15,873 nucleotides of DNA. Source: CAVZLD01 sp964522605. Lineage in GTDB: Bacteria > Planctomycetota > Planctomycetia > Pirellulales > Pirellulaceae. The stretch lies in assembly GCA_964522605.1 (NCBI GenBank), contig CAZFWV010000140.1:1-15873 (forward strand). Direction: 5' to 3'. A program made the position numbers and the translations under genes. The notes beneath the pieces were generated by a model that worked only from the letters and a program-made list of their open reading frames with translations, was not told the origin of the DNA and did not search any database. Positions 1 to 6,032 of the stretch are shown here, in pieces (the stretch's first letter is position 1; the number at the start of each line of letters is the position of its first letter).

Positions 1-66
1 AGCTTCGTTCTCGAGTGCGGCAGACCGAAACCCGCATTCCCTGGGCGACGTTCGGACAGATTCTCG

Positions 67-1062
67 TCAACGGGCGGCCGTGACCGGGACCTCGATACCG
101 ACGCTTTCCAATTGCTGGTTGGCAACCTCCGCCGTGACCGGAAAGTAACCATCCTTCACGACGTTTTCCTGTCCCTGCTTGCTGAATACGAAGCGAATGA
201 ACTCGCGCCGCAGAGGATCCAGTTTGCTTCCCGGCTGGTAATTCACGCTCAAGAACAAGGGTCGAGCCAGTGGGTAGGTGCCGTTGTAGGCATTCTCCGG
301 TAGCGCCTCGACGAACTCCGCACCCGCTTCCTCCGCTAACGGCACGGCTCGGACGTCAGCCGTCTTGTAACCAATCCCGCTATAGCCGATTCCGGATCGG
401 TCGGTGGCAACCCCTTGGACGACGGTGGCGCTGCCGGGCTGTTCCTTGACCGAACTCTTGTAGTCTCCGCCATCGAGGACCACTTCTTTGAAGTAGCCGT
501 ATGTTCCAGAAGCTGAATTACGACCATAAAGACTGATCGGGGAGTTGGCCCAGGAGCCGCCGAGTCCCAACTGGCCCCAGGTCCGCACATCGGCCGAAAG
601 CCCGCGCTTCCGCGTGCTGGAGAACACAGCATCGGCCTGCGCGAGCGTTAGTCCCTTCAGTGGATTGTCCTTGTTGACATAGACGGCCAGCATGTCGATG
701 CTGGTCGCCAATTGCACCGGCTTGTAACCGAACTTTTGCTGGAACTTATCAATCTCGGTCGGCTTCATCGCTCGACTCATCGGACCAAAGATCGCCGTTC
801 CCTCAATCAGCGCAATCGGCGCGGTCGAGGAGCCTTTGCCCTCGATCTCGATCTTCACATTGGGGTAGAACTCTCGAAACGCTTCGGTCCAAAGCGTCAT
901 CATGTTGTTCATCGTGTCGGACCCGACGCTCTGGATCGTTCCGGAAACGCCGGAAACAGGCTTGTAATCGGGCAAATTCGGGTCGACCTGGACTTGAGCC
1001 CCGACGTTCGCCGTCACGATTACGGCATACGTAAGTGCCAGGAAATGGGAAGAAAGTCGCAT
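67..1062 (-). CDS. pstS: PstS-family periplasmic phosphate-binding protein
   Basis: This 331-aa protein should bind phosphate outside the inner membrane and deliver it to a Pst ABC transporter or act in phosphate sensing. It begins with a Sec signal peptide: an Arg near the N terminus, a hydrophobic stretch at about residues 7-20, and a likely cleavage after VGA at residue 22. No lipobox Cys is seen. Family motifs are visible: GSDTM at 47-51, GKGSSTAP at 75-82 and GRNSASGTYGYF at 180-191, the phosphate-contacting loops of PstS/SphX proteins. The ATG is preceded by a GGAG at good spacing (TGGAGACC on the minus strand). It is divergent from phoU, and its upstream region carries a Pho-box-like repeat array. 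No pstCAB follows in the 66 bases left before the window edge, so the permease may lie beyond it or elsewhere. The family call is secure; the transport partner is inferred. Confidence 0.93.
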   Translation of the reverse strand: MRLSSHFLALTYAVIVTANVGAQVQVDPNLPDYKPVSGVSGTIQSVGSDTMNNMMTLWTEAFREFYPNVKIEIEGKGSSTAPIALIEGTAIFGPMSRAMKPTEIDKFQQKFGYKPVQLATSIDMLAVYVNKDNPLKGLTLAQADAVFSSTRKRGLSADVRTWGQLGLGGSWANSPISLYGRNSASGTYGYFKEVVLDGGDYKSSVKEQPGSATVVQGVATDRSGIGYSGIGYKTADVRAVPLAEEAGAEFVEALPENAYNGTYPLARPLFLSVNYQPGSKLDPLRREFIRFVFSKQGQENVVKDGYFPVTAEVANQQLESVGIEVPVTAAR

Positions 1063-1163
1063 CTATCGGTCTCCAGGGAAGTGAGCTTTGCGGCAGGTCC
1101 GCGCGGTAGGTGAACTACGGAATTCATCCATCGCCTTCATCGACTTCTAGTAGAGGTTTTGCG

Positions 1164-1203
1164 TGTGAAGATCAGATGAATACCGCTTGAAACCTTGATG
1201 AAA
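1164..1203 (-). promoter_or_regulatory. Candidate Pho box: four direct repeats at 11-bp period upstream of pstS
   Basis: Read on the minus strand, toward pstS, the sequence is TTTCATC-N4-TTTCAAG-N4-ATTCATC-N4-CTTCACA. The TTCA cores start exactly 11 bp apart four times. PhoB/PhoP-type regulators bind direct 7-mers with 4-bp spacers (E. coli CTGTCAT repeats), so the geometry matches and the core TTCAT resembles GTCAT. About 11 bases further toward pstS lies TACTAG (1147-1152, minus strand), a poor but correctly placed -10 candidate, as expected when PhoB bound at the box replaces the -35. The array sits in the pstS/phoU divergent region beside a phoB-like gene. The site is an inference from spacing and context; the repeats are directly visible. 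Confidence 0.66.
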
Positions 1204-1330
1204 TCTGACCAAATGGATCGGACTGCTCTAGGTTGTTGTGCGGGCGGATCTTAGGATGGATTTCGCGCCGGAAACGCCGGCCCGATCCGTCGCGATCGCG
1301 ATTGTTCTAATGAAGACGGGAAGCGAAGCC

Positions 1331-2017
1331 GTGTCGAAACATTTGGAACGCGATCTGGAGTCGCTCGAGGAGCAGTTGCTGAGCATGTCGGCCTCCGTCG
1401 AAGCGATGATTGATAAGGCGTGGCGATCCTTGTCCGACCGACAGGGCAGCTTGTCGAGTGAAGTCATTGCGGCCGACGAATCCATTGATCAACAGGAGGT
1501 CCGGATTGAGGAGGAGTGTCTGAAGATTCTGGCACTTCATCAGCCAGTTGCGATCGATCTGCGACGGACGGCCACCATTCTGAAAGTGAACAACGATTTG
1601 GAACGGATTGCCGATCTGGCCGTGAACGTGGCGGAACGTGGACAACAGTTGCGCTCCGCCGGCGAATTTACGGCGCCTCCGTTGCTGAAGCAGTTGGCTC
1701 AGGAATCGCGTCGGATGGTGAACGACGCACTCAATGCACTCGTCCGTCTCGATCCAGATGCGGCCCTCAAGGTCTGTGCGGCCGATGATGCTGTGGATCG
1801 GACTCACGCCGAGATCGTCGAAGACCTGTATCGCGCGATGTGCAAAACGCCGGACCACATCGGCGCTGCGATGCATTACCTCTCCGTCGCTCGACAACTC
1901 GAGCGAATCGCTGATCACGCAACGAACATTGCAGAAGATGTCATTTACCTGGTTCGCGGTGACATCGCTCGACACCGTGGAAAGCAACTCCAGAAGCAGA
2001 TGGCAGGGACCGAATGA
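1331..2017 (+). CDS. phoU: PhoU-family phosphate signalling regulator
   Basis: PhoU proteins form a two-domain, all-helical bundle that links the Pst transporter to the PhoR/PhoB two-component system and restrains phosphate-starvation signalling. Both halves carry the characteristic metal-binding helix: LERIADLAVNVAE (E91, D95) and LERIADHATNIAE (E191, D195), numbered from the chosen start. I chose the GTG at 1331 because it gives MSKHLERDLESLEEQLL, the usual PhoU N terminus, and has GGGAAG seven bases upstream. The length of 228 aa fits the family. In-frame alternatives are ATG 1310, ATG 1256 and GTG 1238, which would add an unconserved tail. It is followed 67 bp later by phoB and is probably co-transcribed with it. 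No phoR or pst permease gene lies between. Confidence 0.92.
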   Translation: MSKHLERDLESLEEQLLSMSASVEAMIDKAWRSLSDRQGSLSSEVIAADESIDQQEVRIEEECLKILALHQPVAIDLRRTATILKVNNDLERIADLAVNVAERGQQLRSAGEFTAPPLLKQLAQESRRMVNDALNALVRLDPDAALKVCAADDAVDRTHAEIVEDLYRAMCKTPDHIGAAMHYLSVARQLERIADHATNIAEDVIYLVRGDIARHRGKQLQKQMAGTE

Positions 2018-2084
2018 GGTTCTGTGGCGATGGAAAAGATCTTGTCGAACCGGTCCAAGAAGACTTCGAAGAATCCATTGAGTC

Positions 2085-2789
2085 ATGGCGAAGAAACGCA
2101 TTCTGGTCGTGGAAGATGACCGTTCGCTGGTCGATGTTCTGATTTACAACCTGCAGCAAGCGGGATACGAGACGTCGGTCGCGCGGGATGGGCGCGCCGC
2201 TCTGCATCAGGCGCACGTTGCATCGCATGATCTGATCCTGCTCGATGTGATGTTGCCGGAGTTAGATGGAATCGAAGTCTGTCGTCGGCTTCGCTCCAGT
2301 TCGGGGACCTCCGATGTCTTGATTCTGATGCTTACCGCCAAGTCGGAAGAGATCGATCAGCTTGTCGGCTTCAGTGTGGGGGCCGACGACTACGTGACAA
2401 AGCCCTTCAGCGTGAACGTGCTGCTGCAGCGGATCAAAGCCTTGCTTCGTCGGCAGGAAGTGCAGGCCGACGATCGCGATGTGATCGTGACTCAGGGGAT
2501 CGTCGTCGATCGCCAGAGCCATCAGGCGACCGCTGGGGACAAGAAACTGCCGCTGACGAAGAGTGAATTCGGTCTGCTCGAAACCTTAGTTCGCAACCAG
2601 GGACGGGCTTTCAGCCGTTCTGAATTAATTGATGCGGCTCTTGGTGATGATGCGATCGTGCTGGAACGCACAATCGATGTGCACATTCGCGCCTTGCGAA
2701 AAAAGCTGGGGCCGTTCGCCGGCCTGATTGAGACGGTTCGCGGGGTGGGTTATCGCTTCCATGATCCGCGGACCAATGTGCCAAAATGA
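2085..2789 (+). CDS. phoB: PhoB-like OmpR-family response regulator
   Basis: This is a 234-aa DNA-binding response regulator. The receiver domain (about residues 4-120) has the acidic pair E10/D11, the phospho-acceptor D54 in LILLDVMLP, the conserved T84 and K106 in TKPFS. The C-terminal winged-helix domain (about 135-230) shows LTKSEFGLLETL, the recognition region TIDVHIRALRKKLG and the terminal GVGYRF wing, all typical of OmpR/PhoB proteins. Linkage to phoU and pstS supports a PhoB/PhoP role in the phosphate-starvation response. The candidate Pho box upstream of pstS is a likely target. There is no strong Shine-Dalgarno before the ATG. No histidine kinase gene follows, so the cognate PhoR must be elsewhere. 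The family is certain; the phosphate role is inferred from context. Confidence 0.9.
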   Translation: MAKKRILVVEDDRSLVDVLIYNLQQAGYETSVARDGRAALHQAHVASHDLILLDVMLPELDGIEVCRRLRSSSGTSDVLILMLTAKSEEIDQLVGFSVGADDYVTKPFSVNVLLQRIKALLRRQEVQADDRDVIVTQGIVVDRQSHQATAGDKKLPLTKSEFGLLETLVRNQGRAFSRSELIDAALGDDAIVLERTIDVHIRALRKKLGPFAGLIETVRGVGYRFHDPRTNVPK

Positions 2790-3036
2790 TCCAAATGATC
2801 GTGTGTTAAGGTTCCGTGAAATTTGCCGCTTGACGGAGGGGCTTGTGTCGTTGTGTGAAATGACGAGTATGAACGAGGGCGGTAATGCTCACGTCACGGG
2901 ATGCCGAATAGGACTCTTAGAAGATCCGGTCCGAGAGCCTCGGTGAAGTGGCGGTGAGACGATGGGCCTGCCACATGCCACGCGGTGGTTTGCGGACCCG
3001 GCCCGTGGTCCTGGACCGATGGAGAGTCGTTAGTTT

Positions 3037-3297
3037 ATGAAAACGATGCAACGTTTCGATGTCCCCTCTAAGAGCGATCGGCCGAAGAGTTGGCTGAAAG
3101 CCGAGGAGTACCTGGCGCTGGCGGTTTCGAACCGCAAGTTGATGCGCTGTGATGAGCCCGAGAATGGGATCCGCGGCCTGCTGGATCTGACGACGGGTGA
3201 GCGATTCTGTATTCGGGAGGAGCAGGCGCTGCTGAGCGACCTGGGGTTCCATCGCCCGCGGGGTGCCGTCTTGGGCCAGCAGTCCCTGGACATCTGA
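3037..3297 (+). CDS. Small protein of unknown function (86 aa)
   Basis: I do not recognise a named family. The ATG is preceded by GGAGAG ten bases upstream, a usable ribosome-binding site. The product is soluble, with no signal peptide or membrane segment. It is mixed-charge, with an aromatic patch SWLKAEEYLAL near residues 18-28 and the segment GIRGLLDLTTGERFCI at about 44-59, which reads like a conserved core. It has one Cys before the core and one inside it, not arranged as a metal site. It stands alone between phoB and the pilus cluster, about 250 bp after phoB and 105 bp before the large inverted repeat. It is the only plausible gene in 2790-3888. It could be lineage-specific; a chance ORF cannot be excluded. 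Confidence 0.5.
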   Translation: MKTMQRFDVPSKSDRPKSWLKAEEYLALAVSNRKLMRCDEPENGIRGLLDLTTGERFCIREEQALLSDLGFHRPRGAVLGQQSLDI

Positions 3298-3402
3298 ATC
3301 CGACGGCCGGTTCCAAGTGATCCGGAGGTTCGGCACGCGGTGCGCGATCGATTCGTCCCTCACGAAGCGGTGGGGCACACGATTCACGGCGGGTCCGCGT
3401 AG

Positions 3403-3477
3403 CTCGTTTAACGGCAAGCCGAAGGCGTCGGTTTTTGTCTCGGACCGGCCGACGCCTTCGGCTTGCCGTTAAACGAG
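3403..3477. repeat. Perfect 29-bp inverted repeat with 17-nt loop
   Basis: The left arm (3403-3431) begins CTCGTTTAACGG and ends GGCGTCGG. The right arm (3449-3477) is its exact reverse complement over all 29 bases, with a 17-nt loop (3432-3448). The transcript of either strand would form a very stable hairpin. There is no T-run after either arm, so a standard intrinsic terminator is unlikely. A REP-like palindromic element or a small non-autonomous mobile element is plausible. Copy number cannot be judged from one window. Confidence 0.9.
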
Positions 3478-3720
3478 AAGCAGACCGGACGGGACGGATG
3501 CCGTCGACTGCCTTGCCTCCAGGCATTTCATCTCCGGCTTATTTCCCACGCCCCGAGTCGGGCCAGGCTCGCCGCACCGGTCGAATTCGAGACTTTGAAG
3601 ACGCACAGTCCCGCCGCGGACGGTAGTGGCGCGTCCTCCGGGCCAAGAAACTGGCACCGGCACGACTTCTGGCGGGAGGTTGCCGACGCCGTTCAAGATT
3701 GTGAACCTGCGAGGTTTCGA

Positions 3721-3755
3721 TTGACAATTCGGCGCCCCATGAATTAGCCTAGAAT
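3721..3755 (+). promoter_or_regulatory. Weak promoter candidate for the first pilus ATPase gene
   Basis: A perfect TTGACA (3721-3726) and a TAGAAT (3750-3755, one mismatch to TATAAT) lie 130-170 bp upstream of the ATPase start. Their spacing is 23 bp, too long for a normal sigma-70 promoter, so at most one box is likely to be used. This is reported as the only promoter-like signal in the region. Confidence 0.2.
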
Positions 3756-3888
3756 CATTCACTGGACCCGCTCTTCTCCCGGGCCGGAGCCGGACTGCTG
3801 TCCGTCCGTCGATTGATTCGCGCGTCTGCCGGCCGTCGTGCTCCCCCCGCATCCAGGCGGGTTGTTCGTGTAACAGAAGGTCGAGGCC

Positions 3889-5613
3889 ATGCCCGCATTT
3901 ACCACGATCCTGATCCGGCAACGGGTGATCAGTAAGGAACAATTGACCCACGCGGAAGAGGTCGCCCGGGATCAGGCGATCGGTGTGGGCGATGCGCTCG
4001 TTAGCCTGGGGTATGCGACGGGCGAACAGGTAATGCGCGCGGTGGCGGAGGAGCATAATCTGGAATTCATCGACCTGTCGGAGACTCCGATCTCACCGAC
4101 CGTCGTTGAATTGGTTCCGGAATCCGTCGCCCGGGAAAACACGATCCTGCCGCTCGATGAACTGGATGACGACGTGCTGCGCGTCATTGTGAGCGATCCG
4201 CTCGACCTGGAGACGTTTGACAAGCTGCGGTTTATCCTCAATCGCCAGATCGAAATCGCCCTGGCGCCGCGGGAGAGCATTCTGGAGGCCATCAACCGGT
4301 ACTACGGCCAGATCGAGGGCGAAAGCGCTGACTCGATGCTGCAGGAATTCACCGATACGGCCATCGATTTCACGGAGACCGAGGCGGAAGACACGATCGG
4401 ACCGGGCGAAGTCGTCGACGAGAACAGCGCGCCGGTCGTCAAACTGGTCCAACTGATGATCGCGGAGGCCGTTCAGTTGCGGGCCTCGGATATCCATATT
4501 GAGCCATTCGAGGATCGGGTTCGCATTCGCTATCGAATCGACGGTGTGCTGGTCGAACGCGACAGCCCCCCTCGTCGATTGCTGGGGGCGATTCTCAGCC
4601 GCATCAAGATCCTCGCGAAACTCGATATCGCCGAACGACGGCGAACCCAGGATGGTCGGATCAAATTGACGACGGGGGACAAGGAGCTCGATCTGCGCGT
4701 CAGCGTGATCCCGACCAGCCACGGCCAGTCCGTCGTCATGCGTTTGCTCGACAAGGACAATATCAAGGTCGGCGTCCGTCAACTCGGGTTGGCCGAAGCC
4801 ACCTATGATCAGTTTCGGGCTCTGATCCGCCGGCCCAACGGGATCATCCTCGTCACCGGGCCCACCGGATCGGGAAAGACGACCACGCTGTACGCGGCGC
4901 TGAACGAGTTGAATCGGCCGGATCGGAAAATCATCACCGCGGAAGATCCCGTCGAGTATTACCTTCCGGGCATCAATCAGGTTGAGGTGCGACACAGCAT
5001 CGGCCTCGATTTCGCCCGCATCATTCGCTCCATGTTGCGGCAGGCCCCAAACATCATCCTGGTCGGCGAGATGCGCGATTTAGAGACTGCATCGATGGGA
5101 ATCCAGGCTTCTCTTACTGGACACCTGGTTTTTAGTACGCTACACACGAACGATGCGCCTAGTGCACTTGTCCGAATGGTGGACATCGGCGTCCCCAGCT
5201 ATCTGGTGGCCAGTAGTGTCGTGGCGGTCTTGGCACAGCGTCTGTTGCGGGTCGTCTGCACGAAGTGCAAAAAGCCTCACACTCCACTTGAGGGGGAGTT
5301 GGAAGCGGCCGGGATTACCCCCGCGATGGTGGCCGAGGCCTCGTTCATGAAGGGAGCGGGTTGCAGCGCGTGCAATGGGACCGGATATCGAGGCCGGATC
5401 GGGATTTACGAGCTGATGTTGATGAGTTCGCGGATTCGTGAACTGCTTTTTAAGAATGCCTCGATGAGCGAACTGCGGCAGGCGGCGATCGACGGGGGAA
5501 TGCGGACGCTCTATCGGGATGGGATCGCGAAGGTGATGAAGGGCGTGACGACGCTGGACGAGGTCTTCCGCGTTGCGAAGCGGACGGAATCGGACCAAAT
5601 GGACGCCGCCTAA
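3889..5613 (+). CDS. gspE: GspE/PilB-family assembly ATPase 1 (diverged MshEN domain)
   Basis: This is a 574-aa cytoplasmic hexameric ATPase of the GspE/PilB/MshE type that drives assembly of a type IV pilus or T2SS pseudopilus. An N-terminal MshEN-like domain (about 1-145) is followed by the ATPase core: Walker A GPTGSGKT at 324-331, Asp box ITAEDPVE, Walker B ending GE at 393-394, and His box GHLVFSTLHTND. A zinc-binding four-Cys module follows (C457, C460, C492, C495), typical of extension ATPases and absent from PilT. Two oddities stand out. The c-di-GMP-contact residues of the MshEN repeats are largely missing, and the usual RQDPD before Walker B is RQAPN (384-388). The ATG follows GAGG at short spacing. 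It lies 419 bp before pilT. Which of the two GspE paralogues serves as the pilus motor cannot be decided from the sequence; PilB is an equally valid name. Confidence 0.93.
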   Translation: MPAFTTILIRQRVISKEQLTHAEEVARDQAIGVGDALVSLGYATGEQVMRAVAEEHNLEFIDLSETPISPTVVELVPESVARENTILPLDELDDDVLRVIVSDPLDLETFDKLRFILNRQIEIALAPRESILEAINRYYGQIEGESADSMLQEFTDTAIDFTETEAEDTIGPGEVVDENSAPVVKLVQLMIAEAVQLRASDIHIEPFEDRVRIRYRIDGVLVERDSPPRRLLGAILSRIKILAKLDIAERRRTQDGRIKLTTGDKELDLRVSVIPTSHGQSVVMRLLDKDNIKVGVRQLGLAEATYDQFRALIRRPNGIILVTGPTGSGKTTTLYAALNELNRPDRKIITAEDPVEYYLPGINQVEVRHSIGLDFARIIRSMLRQAPNIILVGEMRDLETASMGIQASLTGHLVFSTLHTNDAPSALVRMVDIGVPSYLVASSVVAVLAQRLLRVVCTKCKKPHTPLEGELEAAGITPAMVAEASFMKGAGCSACNGTGYRGRIGIYELMLMSSRIRELLFKNASMSELRQAAIDGGMRTLYRDGIAKVMKGVTTLDEVFRVAKRTESDQMDAA

Positions 5614-5668
5614 AAGGGGTCCGGTCGATCGATGGGGAGCACACGGACTGGCAAAGTGGCTCGTTGCC

Positions 5669-5697
5669 TTGTTCCCAAATACCGAACAGAGAATAAT
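5669..5697 (+). promoter_or_regulatory. Candidate sigma-70 promoter upstream of pilT
   Basis: TTGTTC (5669-5674) and AATAAT (5692-5697) are separated by exactly 17 bp. The -10 matches TATAAT in five of six positions; the -35 matches TTGACA only in TTG. The local sequence is AT-richer than its surroundings. If used, it would leave a leader of about 330 nt before pilT. Confidence 0.25.
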
Positions 5698-5984
5698 CCA
5701 ACGCCAGTCGGGCAGCGCCATGGCGGGGGGCGAGTGGCGGACTCATCTAGATTCATTATGATCATCTCGCAAGTTCGGGATTTCCCATCTCGAGAACCCG
5801 CGCGAATGGCCCGAATCTCTCGATCCTCCCGCAGGCCGCTGCAGGGGCCGAGCCTGAATCACGCTACGTCGGCTTCGGGCGAAGGACCGTGTGGCGGAGA
5901 GTTCGAGCTTCTTCCGCGGGCACAAACCATGCGCGATCGGTCGTCGCTGGGGGACGTCGCAGGTGGGACGCGTCGGTGCCCGGT

Positions 5985-6023
5985 ATGGCTGCGGCCGCGC
6001 CGCAGCGTGTTTTAAGGAGTTGA
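5985..6023 (+). CDS. Possible 12-codon upstream ORF in the pilT leader
   Basis: ATG 5985 opens a short frame encoding MAAAAPQRVLRS that stops with TGA at 6021-6023, nine bases before the pilT ATG. It runs through a GC-rich hairpin and over the AAGGAG that serves pilT. If translated, ribosomes finishing it could couple to or control pilT initiation. It has no clear Shine-Dalgarno of its own, and its start context is a copy of the pilT start, so it may be a duplication by-product with no function. Confidence 0.22.
   Translation: MAAAAPQRVLRS
5988..6013 (+). terminator. Terminator- or attenuator-like hairpin just before the pilT RBS
   Basis: GCTGCGG (5988-5994) pairs perfectly with CCGCAGC (6000-6006) around a 5-nt loop, and is followed by GTG and then TTTT (6010-6013). 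The T-run is short, so termination would be weak. The pilT AAGGAG starts immediately after it (6014-6019). It might work as an attenuator or an RBS-proximal structure, or simply reflect local G+C. Confidence 0.3.
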
Positions 6024-6032
6024 TAACCCGGT

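Larger units (their letters stand above)
3298..3888 (+). other. Non-coding stretch upstream of the pilus cluster
   Basis: About 590 bp without a convincing gene. Open frames here on either strand are Arg/Pro/Ser-rich and lack recognisable protein features. It contains the 29-bp inverted repeat (3403-3477), promoter-like boxes near 3721-3755, and a small hairpin, CCCGC-N6-GCGGG, at 3846-3861 within what would be the 5' untranslated region of the first ATPase gene. Confidence 0.6.
5614..6032 (+). other. Long non-coding leader between ATPase 1 and pilT
   Basis: This 419-bp gap has no credible protein gene; its open frames are Arg/Ser-rich and unlike any family I know. It includes a promoter-like pair at 5669-5697, a duplicated 12-bp start-site sequence, a 12-codon upstream ORF and a GC-rich hairpin just before the pilT ribosome-binding site. 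The arrangement suggests a long regulated 5' leader for pilT rather than simple spacing. That is an inference. Confidence 0.5.

Noticed and set aside
1123..1141. Extra TTCATC pair between the Pho box and pstS
   Set aside because: The two copies are 13 bp apart, not 11, and are in the opposite orientation to the main array, so they are not part of it.
1238..1330. Upstream extension of PhoU to GTG 1238 or ATG 1256
   Set aside because: The extra N-terminal residues do not resemble PhoU, and neither start has a well-placed Shine-Dalgarno; the family-like start is at 1331, with ATG 1310 the next best.
2781..2800. CCAAAATGAT/CCAAATGATC tandem at the phoB stop codon
   Set aside because: Imperfect two-copy repeat of about 10 bp; no structural or regulatory meaning could be supported.
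2931..2943. CCGAG-AGC-CTCGG hairpin after phoB as a terminator
   Set aside because: Only five base pairs with a 3-nt loop and no following T-run.
3403..3477. Large inverted repeat as an intrinsic terminator
   Set aside because: Neither strand has a T-run after the stem, and the 29-bp stem with 17-nt loop is much larger than usual terminators.
3469..4056. 195-codon minus-strand frame covering the upstream region of ATPase 1
   Set aside because: Overlaps the start of the ATPase gene and has no family-like segment or ribosome-binding site.
5920..6013. c-di-GMP (GEMM-I) riboswitch before pilT
   Set aside because: Fragments such as AAACC and GGGACGC are present, but their spacing and order do not fit the GEMM core, and I could not draw the required stems.
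5632..6015. 127-codon open frame on the plus strand between ATPase 1 and pilT
   Set aside because: Arg/Ser/Pro-rich, no ribosome-binding site, no recognisable motif; looks like a chance frame in G+C-rich DNA.
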